42,041 nucleotides of DNA, from positions 1 through 42,041 of the IMG/VR virus record IMGVR_UViG_3300044633_001398. One strand, written 5' to 3'. A model generated the notes under the pieces. The model was not told where the DNA came from. It was given only the letters and a program-made list of their open reading frames with translations, and did not search any database. Of this stretch, positions 24,825-33,000 are shown piece by piece (the stretch's first letter is position 1; each line of letters opens with the position of its first letter). Both the position numbers and the translations under genes were made by a program. The stretch comes from a virus.

Positions 24825-25378
24825 AGCTAAACTCTTACTATCCAGAATCCGTCTCGGCTTGGGCTGTCGTAAACGGATCAATAAACGACATTCCAGTTCA
24901 GGGCACCACTTTTACCAGGTCTACCAATAATGTGGTGCAAGTTGGCAGGAATGCGCACGGGTTAACCAATGGAATGTGGGTTTCGTTTGATGGATTAACC
25001 TCTGCTCAAGCCTACCTAAACGGCACATGGCTGGTATCTAATGCATTACTAAATAGCTTTCAATTCACCGTTACTGGGTCTGTGCCAGCTACTCCGACGC
25101 CAGCGACTATTCAAACGGTGCAACTTCTAAAAAAATTCAATGTAGCAAAAGTGGGAAAGTTAAACAAGGGAGTCTATCGCGTTTATTTCGAGCGAGAAAT
25201 GGATGATACAAGCTACGCGGTTCTGTGTAACGCAATGGATGAATCAAAATCGTTGCCCGCTGCATGTATTTCCATACTCGAAAATGTTTTATATTGCGAC
25301 ATTCAGACAACGGACGACGATAAAAACAAAACTGATATTTCAAAGCTCCATGTCGCCGTCATCGGAGGCATCAACTAA
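24821..25378 (+). CDS. virion protein with HGL...YLNG domain, 185 aa
   Basis: This contains one copy (residues about 31-101) of the beta domain found three times in the nozzle-like protein: NAHGLTNGMWVSF then AYLNGTWLVSNALLNSFQFT. The rest (GVYRVYFEREMDDTSYAVLC...) looks like an all-beta fibre-tip domain. It is clearly more AT-rich than its neighbours, so it was probably acquired separately. It is probably attached to the fibre encoded just upstream. Confidence 0.6.
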   Translation: MKLNSYYPESVSAWAVVNGSINDIPVQGTTFTRSTNNVVQVGRNAHGLTNGMWVSFDGLTSAQAYLNGTWLVSNALLNSFQFTVTGSVPATPTPATIQTVQLLKKFNVAKVGKLNKGVYRVYFEREMDDTSYAVLCNAMDESKSLPAACISILENVLYCDIQTTDDDKNKTDISKLHVAVIGGIN

Positions 25379-25741
25379 ATGCTCCCTTGGGAACGCGCCC
25401 GAAACTGGCATGACGAACACACCACCGAACCATTCGAGTCCCTCCTCGCCTGGCACATGGCCCACGGCCTCGTTTTCAACACCCCGCAAGTCTTCCTCCT
25501 CGCCCACGAAATCCACTACTCCCCCGATACCAACACCATGACCTACGACCTCCCCCCCAACGCCTGGTTCGTCGAACTCGCCGCATCGGTCGGCCACGCG
25601 AACCCCGTCCGCGAATTTCTCCGCGTCGCCACGCACCCCCAAGAGTGGGCCATCTGGCACCGCCGCAATTCTTTTCAGCCCCACGCCTACCCATGGGCCA
25701 AACTCGCCCGCCGCGTCGGCCTTGAAAGGAGGATAGCGTAA
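25379..25741 (+). CDS. hypothetical virion-region protein, 120 aa
   Basis: A His- and Trp-rich protein (MLPWERARNWHDEHTTEPFE; LLAWHMAHGLVFNTPQVFLL). It is soluble with no signal peptide. The first base follows the preceding stop, and its TAA overlaps the next ATG (25741). It recalls small proteins preceding internal virion proteins in podoviruses. I know no function for it. Confidence 0.55.
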   Translation: MLPWERARNWHDEHTTEPFESLLAWHMAHGLVFNTPQVFLLAHEIHYSPDTNTMTYDLPPNAWFVELAASVGHANPVREFLRVATHPQEWAIWHRRNSFQPHAYPWAKLARRVGLERRIA

Positions 25742-27039
25742 TGGGCGGCGGATCAGCACAAAAACCCCAGCAGCAAGCCGCTCCTCCCCAAGCGCAGCCT
25801 ATCGACTACGGCAAGCTCATGGCAGAATCCAGCAAAGCCGCCAAAGAGCAATACCGCGACCAACTCAACGCGCAGATCGAAGCCTATCCAAAACTCGAAA
25901 GGCTTCAACTTGGAACGGTATCCAACTTCGCTTCAAACCTCTCTGGCGAAGGCGGCACTCTCTACGAGAATAAATGGGTGCCCGGTGAAACTATTACCAC
26001 CGGCAAAGGTAAAAATAAAAAAACCGTAACAGGTGAAGGCCGCTGGGAAAAAGTCGCTGTAGGAGAGGCTACGCCAAACCTCTATACCAAACGCGCCACC
26101 GACCAGCTCATCGCCGCCGAAGATCAGGTCAACCAACTCGGCCGCATCGGCGACTACACCGAGCAACTTGGCTACGCCGCCGCCCGCGACCTCGAAGGCA
26201 CAGACATCGAGCGCGAGCTTCAACGCCAAGCCACCAGCGAACTCGCCCTCGGCCGCGCCCTCAGCCCCGAGCAGGAGCGCCAAGCCACCCAGCAAGCCCG
26301 CGCCGGAATGGCCGCCCGTGGCCTCGGCGTCAGCAACTCCGCCCTCGCCGCAGAAGTCCTCAACCGCGACGCCTACGCTTCCCAACGCGAGGCCGACCGC
26401 CGCAACTTCGCTGGGTCCACCAACCAAATGCTCGTAGGCAACCGCCAGAACCGCATCGGGATGGTCGGCAACATCCTCGGCCAATCCGCCAACACCAGGA
26501 TGAACCAAGCCAACCTCCGCAGCAGCCTCGCCGGAGCCAACATTACAATCGACCCCTACGCCCGCGCCATGAACCCTGCCCTTGGCATGGGAGCCAGCAC
26601 CCTCGGCCAATCCGGCCAAATGATTGGCAACACCTACAACAACGCCACGCAGATGGCCGGGAATGTCGCCGGGGTCAACGCCTCCATGCTCGATTCCCGC
26701 TGGAACACGGTGCAAAACAACAACGCCGCCCTCCAAAGCGCCTACATGGGAGCCAAGGCCAGCGACAATGCCGCTAACATGGGCCTCCAAGGAGCGGCCA
26801 TGGGAGCCAGCGCCGTCATCGGAGCCGCCGCCGCTGCCTGCTGGATCGCCCGCGCCGCCTTCGGCACGGCCACCACCCGGTGGAAGGACTACCGCCGCGC
26901 CATGCTCCGCCATGCCAGCGACCGCACCATCCGACTCTACTGCCAGCACGGCCAAGCCATCGCCGCCGCAATCACCACCCCCCTCCGCCGCCTCGCCGCC
27001 CGCCTCACACTCCGCACACTTCAATGGTCCTGGAACTAA
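25741..27039 (+). CDS. internal virion protein with C-terminal Cys-Trp domain
   Basis: A 432-aa protein. The N-terminus is disordered (MGGGSAQKPQQQAAPPQAQP). Residues about 120-350 are long helices rich in Ala, Gln and Asn (coiled coil, virion-internal type). An Ala/Gly-rich hydrophobic segment (about 348-366) is followed by CWIARAAFG (Cys367-Trp368) and a basic helical tail to 432. The CW[IV]AR...YG block recurs at the C-terminus of many phage fibre or internal proteins. The last 16 bases overlap the start of the ycaO gene, so translation is coupled. It is a candidate substrate for the YcaO-TfuA enzymes, by position only. Confidence 0.65.
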   Translation: MGGGSAQKPQQQAAPPQAQPIDYGKLMAESSKAAKEQYRDQLNAQIEAYPKLERLQLGTVSNFASNLSGEGGTLYENKWVPGETITTGKGKNKKTVTGEGRWEKVAVGEATPNLYTKRATDQLIAAEDQVNQLGRIGDYTEQLGYAAARDLEGTDIERELQRQATSELALGRALSPEQERQATQQARAGMAARGLGVSNSALAAEVLNRDAYASQREADRRNFAGSTNQMLVGNRQNRIGMVGNILGQSANTRMNQANLRSSLAGANITIDPYARAMNPALGMGASTLGQSGQMIGNTYNNATQMAGNVAGVNASMLDSRWNTVQNNNAALQSAYMGAKASDNAANMGLQGAAMGASAVIGAAAAACWIARAAFGTATTRWKDYRRAMLRHASDRTIRLYCQHGQAIAAAITTPLRRLAARLTLRTLQWSWN

Positions 27040-28196
27040 CAGAGAAAATCCGGCTCGAAGGAGCCCAACGCGCCTGCACGCCAGAAGAAACTCTGGAGCG
27101 CATGCGCCCGCATTTCCACACCGCAGGCATTACCCGCCTCGCCGAGATCACCGGGCTCGACCGCATCGGTATCTGTGTGGCTCAGTGTATGCGGCCCGAC
27201 GCCATCGTTCTGGCCGTGGATTCCGGCAAAGGAGCCACCATCGAAGCCGCCAAATGCTCGGCCATGATGGAGGGCTTCGAGCGCCATGTCGGTGAGACCA
27301 GCCGCCCGCCCCACACCCTGGCCTCTGCCGCGCAACTCGGCGACCAAGCCGAGACCCGCCTGCCCATGATCAAAGGCGCGGTCTTCCACCCCTATGCCGT
27401 CATGCCCTGGACCGAGGTTTTGGGTCTGCGCAGTGGAGCGCCCCGCATGGTGCCCACCGACGCCGTGCGACTCATCGCCCGCCCCGATCCCGCTCCGCTG
27501 ACCAGCCTGCCCTTTGCCTACACCAGCAACGGCCTTTCCTCCGGCAATACCTACGCCGAGGCCGTCGCCGGGGGGCTCTACGAGTGCATAGAGCGCGACT
27601 GCACCGGCATCGCCCAGCGGCGCTTGCAGGATTTTCCACGCGTCGATCTCGACACCATCACCGACCCCACCGTCGCCCGCCTCGTCCGCACCCTGCGCGA
27701 GGCCGATGTCACCCCGGTCCTCATCGATGTCACCAGCGACATCGGCGTGCCCGCCTACATTTGCTATCTCATCGACTGCGACAAGGGCTTCGGAGTCAAC
27801 AAAGGCTACGCCGCCCACCTTGACCCCGCCATCGCTCAAGCCCGCGCCATCACCGAGACCATCCAAGCCCGCGCCGTCTGGATCGCCGGGAGCCGTGACG
27901 ATTTTTTCCATCACCTCCATGAGAAGGTCAAATCCACCGACTCCGCTGCGGTCCTCGCCCGCCTCTACAAGTCCGCCACCATCAGCGCCAACGCCCATCC
28001 CGACCGCTCCGGAGAGACCTTTGAAGCCGACATCGACACCCTCCTCGATCTCCTCGATGCCGCCGGTATTCCCGAGCCGCTGGTTTACCAATTTACCCAC
28101 CCCTATCCCTGCTCCGTCGTGCGAGTCATCGTTCCGACCCTCGAAGGCTACACCTTCGACTACGCCCAACCTGGCCCCCGCGCTCTTTCCAAATGA
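27024..28196 (+). CDS. ycaO: YcaO-domain protein (predicted backbone thioamide synthetase)
   Basis: A 390-aa YcaO enzyme, which uses ATP to activate a peptide amide oxygen. Family motifs are present in order: SGKGATIEAAKCSAMMEGFE (67-86), SNGLSSGNTYAEAVAGGLYE (168-187) continuing to CIERDC, QARAITETIQARAVWIAGSR (272-291) followed by DD, and the C-terminal PGPRA (383-387). It lacks the PxPxP end of azoline-forming YcaOs and has the end seen in TfuA-linked members. I chose ATG 27024, overlapping the previous gene by 16 bases; an in-frame extension to 26880 lies inside that gene. Its stop overlaps the ThiS-like start. With TfuA and ThiS adjacent, thioamidation is the most likely reaction. The substrate is unknown. 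Confidence 0.93.
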   Translation: MVLELTEKIRLEGAQRACTPEETLERMRPHFHTAGITRLAEITGLDRIGICVAQCMRPDAIVLAVDSGKGATIEAAKCSAMMEGFERHVGETSRPPHTLASAAQLGDQAETRLPMIKGAVFHPYAVMPWTEVLGLRSGAPRMVPTDAVRLIARPDPAPLTSLPFAYTSNGLSSGNTYAEAVAGGLYECIERDCTGIAQRRLQDFPRVDLDTITDPTVARLVRTLREADVTPVLIDVTSDIGVPAYICYLIDCDKGFGVNKGYAAHLDPAIAQARAITETIQARAVWIAGSRDDFFHHLHEKVKSTDSAAVLARLYKSATISANAHPDRSGETFEADIDTLLDLLDAAGIPEPLVYQFTHPYPCSVVRVIVPTLEGYTFDYAQPGPRALSK

Positions 28197-28459
28197 CACT
28201 CAAAGTTGCTGACTTCCACACCCGCTTCACCGACGGCCTGCGCGAAATCATTTGCCCTGCGAAATCCATGGAAGAGCTCATGGATCACTTGGCAAAAATT
28301 TTCCCAGCCTACCACGCCGCCGTTTACTCCGACGGCAAAATCCCACGCTTTTACATAGTTTTCCGCAACGACGACGACATCCGCTACCTCGATGGCATGA
28401 AGACCTCCCTCTCCGAAAACGATACCGTCACCATCATGACCGCATTCGCCGGAGGCTAA
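28193..28459 (+). CDS. ThiS/MoaD-like sulfur-carrier protein
   Basis: An 88-aa ubiquitin-fold protein. The C-terminal half reads DDDIRYLDGMKTSLSENDTV then TIMTAFAGG. It closely follows the MoaD/ThiS pattern (xDIRxLxGxxTxLxxxDxVxIxxxxxGG), ending exactly at Gly87-Gly88. Family members are adenylated on the last Gly by a ThiF/MoeB-type enzyme and carry sulfur as a thiocarboxylate. Here the protein is flanked by ycaO (4-base overlap) and tfuA (3-base gap), so it is the likely sulfur donor. No activating enzyme is encoded in the window. A role in host thiamine or molybdopterin synthesis is less likely in this context. Confidence 0.9.
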   Translation: MTLKVADFHTRFTDGLREIICPAKSMEELMDHLAKIFPAYHAAVYSDGKIPRFYIVFRNDDDIRYLDGMKTSLSENDTVTIMTAFAGG

Positions 28460-28462
28460 CCC

Positions 28463-29482
28463 ATGAAAATCTTTTTCGGCCCCACACGCCCCAGCAACAT
28501 CCCCCCCGATGCCGACCTCCGGCCCCCGGCCCAGCAAGGCGACATCGCCGCCGCCGCGCTCGAAGGGCCAGACACCCTCATCCTCCTCGACGGATTTTTC
28601 CACCAAAGTCTCGCGCCCTGGCACAAAGAAATCCTTTTCGCCATCGACCAAGGCTGCCGCGTCATTGGCGCAGGCAGCCTCGGAGCCCTCCGCGCCGTCG
28701 AGTGCGCCCGCTACGGAGCCGAGCCCGTCGGCCTCATCGCCGAATGGTATGCCGATGGCACCTGCACCGACGACGCCGATGTCGCTGTCGCCCACGGCCC
28801 CGCCAGCGAGGACTACAAAAGCTACACCATCCCACTCGTCAACATCCGCGCCACGCTCGACGCCCTCTCCGCCGATGGGTTCCTCCCCACCGCCGAAGCC
28901 CGCCAGCACCTCGCCACCATCTCCCGCATCTACTACCCCGAGCGCACCTGGTCCGCCATCGAGTCCGTGCTCCCGGCATTGGATTTCCAAGCCCTCAAGC
29001 ACAACCTCATCGACCAAAAAGCCAAAGACGCCGCCGCCGCCATCCGTCACGCCCAGCAGGCCCCGCCGCCCGCCACCCGCGATCTCCCCCGGCACATCCA
29101 CACCGCCTATTTCACCGCCCTCCTAGCCAACGACCTGCCGACCAGCAACGGCCAACGACAGCACCACCTCGCCAGCGAGACCGACCGCACCCTCGCCACC
29201 GACCGCCACCTCGTCGCCGAACTCGCCCAACTCCTCGGCATCGTCACCACCCCCGAGGACATCTTCGCCGCCAGCACCCGCATGTGGCACCGACTCGGCA
29301 TCACCGACTCGGAAACCGCAAAAGCCTGGCTCTCCGAACACGCCTGGACCGACCAGCAATGGTTCGCCCACGCCCAGCGCGAAGCCCTCCGCCAAGCCGC
29401 CCGCGATTGGCACAACGCCACCGGAGCCTGCCTCGACACCGTCCCCCTCACCCTCGCCCACAACCTCCTCAACCCCGCCTAA
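28463..29482 (+). CDS. tfuA: TfuA-like protein (thiocarboxylate hydrolase for YcaO)
   Basis: A 339-aa protein. The first about 165 residues are a TfuA core: FFGPTRP (4-10), GDIAAAALEGPD (26-37), LLDGFF (41-46), APWHKEILFAID (51-62), GAGSLGALRAVE (69-80), EWYADG (94-99), PLVNIRATLDAL (124-135) and YYPERTW (157-163). The methanogen homologue hydrolyses ThiS thiocarboxylate with a Ser-Lys pair and helps YcaO bind its substrate; Ser72 and Lys55 are candidates here. The C-terminal 170 residues are a helical extension of unknown role. It is the third gene of the cassette, and the next virion gene begins four bases after its stop. Confidence 0.92.
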   Translation: MKIFFGPTRPSNIPPDADLRPPAQQGDIAAAALEGPDTLILLDGFFHQSLAPWHKEILFAIDQGCRVIGAGSLGALRAVECARYGAEPVGLIAEWYADGTCTDDADVAVAHGPASEDYKSYTIPLVNIRATLDALSADGFLPTAEARQHLATISRIYYPERTWSAIESVLPALDFQALKHNLIDQKAKDAAAAIRHAQQAPPPATRDLPRHIHTAYFTALLANDLPTSNGQRQHHLASETDRTLATDRHLVAELAQLLGIVTTPEDIFAASTRMWHRLGITDSETAKAWLSEHAWTDQQWFAHAQREALRQAARDWHNATGACLDTVPLTLAHNLLNPA

Positions 29483-29485
29483 CCC

Positions 29486-30088
29486 ATGCAATACGCCCCC
29501 GCCGTCACCGACCGCTCCGCCGAGATTTACGCCCAAGGAGCCAACAACGCCACGAACATCCGAGCCCAAGGACAAGCCAACTTCCAAAACTCCCTCACCT
29601 CCTCGTTCAATACAGCCATGGGTATGGTAACTAAGCGCATCGAGAAGAACGAAACCGACAACGCTAAGATGGAGCAATCCATGGCATCGGGCCAAGCCAT
29701 GATGAGCCTTTCCGATAACTACGGAGAGCAGGGTCAGAATTTCAAAATGTCTCTTGGCAAAGCTCTCGAAGACACCAAAGGCAACCCAGATAAAATGTCT
29801 GGAGCCGTCATGGCCCACGCCGCTGAGTTTGAAAACATGCAGCAAATAGCCCGCATGAACGCCCAAGTCGAAGGCTACAAAGACCTCGCCGACTACAAAT
29901 CCGCCAACACTCCTGCTGCCGCGAACACTCAACCCAAGCTCGATGCCAACTACGGTCGTCAATTTTACCAAGTGTTCAGACAGCAAGGCAAAATGACCCA
30001 TGAGCAAGCTTTGGCCGAAATGGATAAAGCCGGGCTGTCGTGGGCTAAACAATACATCGAAAAGCAAGAAAACCCATTCTTCCAGTAA
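29486..30088 (+). CDS. putative internal virion protein, 200 aa
   Basis: A helical protein rich in Ala, Gln, Asn and Met (MQYAPAVTDRSAEIYAQGAN; FQNSLTSSFNTAMGMVTKRI). The C-terminal about 60 residues contain QFYQVFRQQGKMTHEQALAE and end PFFQ. Composition and location between tfuA and the giant ejection protein point to a virion-internal protein. It starts after the sequence TAACCC, as tfuA does. It is a second position-based candidate for modification. Confidence 0.6.
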   Translation: MQYAPAVTDRSAEIYAQGANNATNIRAQGQANFQNSLTSSFNTAMGMVTKRIEKNETDNAKMEQSMASGQAMMSLSDNYGEQGQNFKMSLGKALEDTKGNPDKMSGAVMAHAAEFENMQQIARMNAQVEGYKDLADYKSANTPAAANTQPKLDANYGRQFYQVFRQQGKMTHEQALAEMDKAGLSWAKQYIEKQENPFFQ

Positions 30089-30090
30089 CC

Positions 30091-33000
30091 ATGAGCGGCT
30101 ACCAAGCAGCCCTCGATTACCTGGCAAAACTCAACGGGCCTACAAACCAATCCCCCGATCCTCTCGCCGCGCCCACCCCGGCCCAAGGCGCACAGATCAT
30201 CGACTTTGAAACGCCGCTCCCGGAAATGGGAGGCGAGCCCGATTTCATTTCGATACCCGAGGACTCCGAAGAAACCCTCACCGCCACCGCATACGAACCC
30301 GCTCCCGCGCCCTCGCAGCCCATGGGCGACGGCTACACCGCCGCACTCGCCTACCTAGAACGCCAGCAAGCCGACCAGCAAGCCCAAGCCGCCACCCAGC
30401 AAGCCGTCGCCGAGGCCACCACACCCGACCAAAACCTCCCCGTCCTCAAGCCCGAACTCGCCGATGCCCTCGGAGTCCTCGACTACCGCGACCCCCAAGA
30501 AGGCGCACGCCGTTCCCAAGCCGCCGCCCTCGGCGAAATCCTCGGTCTCCCCGAATACGAGAAAGTCCAACTTGGAGCCGCCCCCGTGAATGACGACGGC
30601 ACCGTCACCATCCGCCGCGCCCAAGCCGTCTCTCCCGAAGCCAATGCCGCCGCTGCCAAGCAGCTTGAAAATCTGCGCATCATGGCCGCTGGCGAGATGC
30701 TCGTCGAAGATTCTCCCAAAGAAGTCGGCACCCTCCAAGGCATCGCCAACGCCGCGCAGAATGCTTTCGACTCCGCCCGCCAAGCCCTCATGGCCACCGA
30801 TGGCCTCGATGAGAACGACGCCGCGCAACTCGCCCGCATCGAATACAACAAAGCCGCCCGCCGCGTCGCCCCAGGCTACGCCGCCTACCAGCAAGCCGAA
30901 GGTTGGGATGCCGTAAAAGCCTTTGCCAAAAATCCCTTCGAGGTCTCGGCAAATATCATCACCGAAGGACTCGCCGGAAGCTGGCCCGCCCTCGCAAGCG
31001 GCCTCGCCACCGGAGCCACTACCGCCGCCGTGGCCGGAGCCGCCGGATCGGTCGTGCCCGGTGCTGGCAATGTCGTCGGTGCAGGCGGAGGCTTCACCGC
31101 AGGCATGGTCGGAGGCACCGCCGCCGGTTCCTTTGCCACAGAATACGGCAGCAAAATCCTCGAAGAATTGCAGACCGCCGGGATGAATCCCAAAAACCCC
31201 GAGAGCATCGCCAAATTCTTCAGCAACGAAACGCTCATGGCCGAAGCCAAGGATGCCGCCTTCAAGCGAGGCGTTCCCGTCGCCGCCTTCGACGCCCTCT
31301 CCGCAGGCATAGCCGGGCGAGTCGGCTCCGTCTTCCGCGCCGCCGCCAAGACCCCTGTCCGCCTCGCCGCGACAGAAGGAGTCATCCAAGGAGGGCTCGG
31401 AGCAGGAGGCGAAATCAGCGGTTCCCTCGCCGCTGGTGATCCAGTAAACCCCAAAGCCGTCTTCGCAGAAGTCCTCGGCGAAGTCGGCCCCGCCGCCATC
31501 GAGATCGCCGCCGGACGCGCCGCCTCCGCCAGCCAGCCCGCCCCCATGGGAACGCCGTCGTCCCCGACGGCCCCTCCGTCATCCGCTCCCATCGCCCAGC
31601 CCGCCCCCGCCGAAGTCCCCCAAAACTTCACCCCTATTTCCTCCCCCGCGCCCGCCGCCACAGGCCCCGCGCCCCGCACCCTCGGCCAAGTCCGCGCCCC
31701 GCAGATCGCCATCGACCCAGCCGCCCTCGATGAAACCTTCGGCCCCGCCACCGGAACTCCCCCTGCCGCCTCTGCTCCCGCTGCAAGCGCACCAACAGCG
31801 CCTGAACCGACAGGCTCACCCGAAATGATCACCGGGGAGGGGGCCGGTTTATCTTCTCCACAAAATCCAATTACAGTTTCCACGGATTGGATTTCCTCAT
31901 TCACTGAAAAGCCTCAAGCGCAACAAGCAGCCCGTGAATGGTGGAGAACAAACCGTCCGGAACCAGTTGAGGTATCTCATCCAAAATTTGAAACTCCTAT
32001 CGTCGTATCCTGGCAAGGAATCAAGCATGCCACACGCAAAAGCGCAGGAATTGAGGAACTTGCTACCGTTCCTTTTATTCAAGAAGCTATTGCAAATTCT
32101 GAATGGGTAGGCCAAGCGCCAGATAAACGACAACGGAATACAATTAAATCCGTTCATGAATTAAAGGCCCCGATTCTATTGAATAACGAGCCTAAAGATC
32201 TTCGGATCGTTGTGCGCCAAACAACCTCAGGCACTCTTTTTTACGATCATTCTTATATCAAAACGACAGAACCCGCCGTTACATCTGAGGAGCCTAGTAT
32301 AAAGGACTCTGGTCAGCAGGCGGCGGGCTCTGCTGAAAACGATAGCCAATCTACTCCTGCTGTCAAACCTTCCGATTTGCAAAACACTGAATCGGAATTT
32401 GAATCCACCATGCGCAATGCTATGCGTCGAAACAATGAAGCTGGATTTGTTGACATTCAAGCAATTCAAGATTTCGGCCAAAGCCTTTATGAATCGGGCA
32501 AAGGTTTCGCTCAATGGTCAGGAGAAATGGTCCGCAAGTTCGGGGAAGCGATCCGAGATGTTTTAGAAACTATCTGGGAATATGTCTCCGGCGGGCAATA
32601 CCTCCCCCAAGCCCGCGAGCGTGGCAGCGTAAACATTTCTCCTGGCACTGGACCAAAGCCCCGCAAGTTCGGCCAATCCCTCCAAGCCGCCCCCGGCGTT
32701 GCGCCCGAAGTCAAATCCCGCCTCACCTCGCTCGACTACGATCCTGTCTCGAACGCCCAAACCCTCGCCAATGCCCGAGCCCGCATCGACTCGGCAGGTA
32801 GCCTCGACAAAGCCTATGACGATTTAATGGACAGGCGTGACATCGGAGGCTGGCAGCCCACCGCCGAGGATTACGCCACCGGCATGGAACTCATGGCACA
32901 ATTCCAAAACCGAGGAATCCACTACAAAGCCGCCTCCATCGCCAACATGATGGCCGCCCGCGCCACCGACCAAGGCCGCGCCATCCAAGCCCTCTCGATG

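Noticed and set aside
26880-27023. longer N-terminus of the YcaO protein
   Set aside because: The extension is inside the upstream gene, and its Pro/His/Arg-rich sequence looks like a frame shadow; the YcaO pattern begins after ATG 27024.
28193-28459. small protein as a molybdopterin or thiamine enzyme subunit
   Set aside because: No other gene of those pathways is present, while ycaO and tfuA are directly adjacent.
27024-29482. cassette as a peptide natural-product (antibiotic) cluster
   Set aside because: No precursor peptide, transporter or peptidase gene is visible; the genes are locked in the virion operon. Not excluded for a very short precursor encoded elsewhere.
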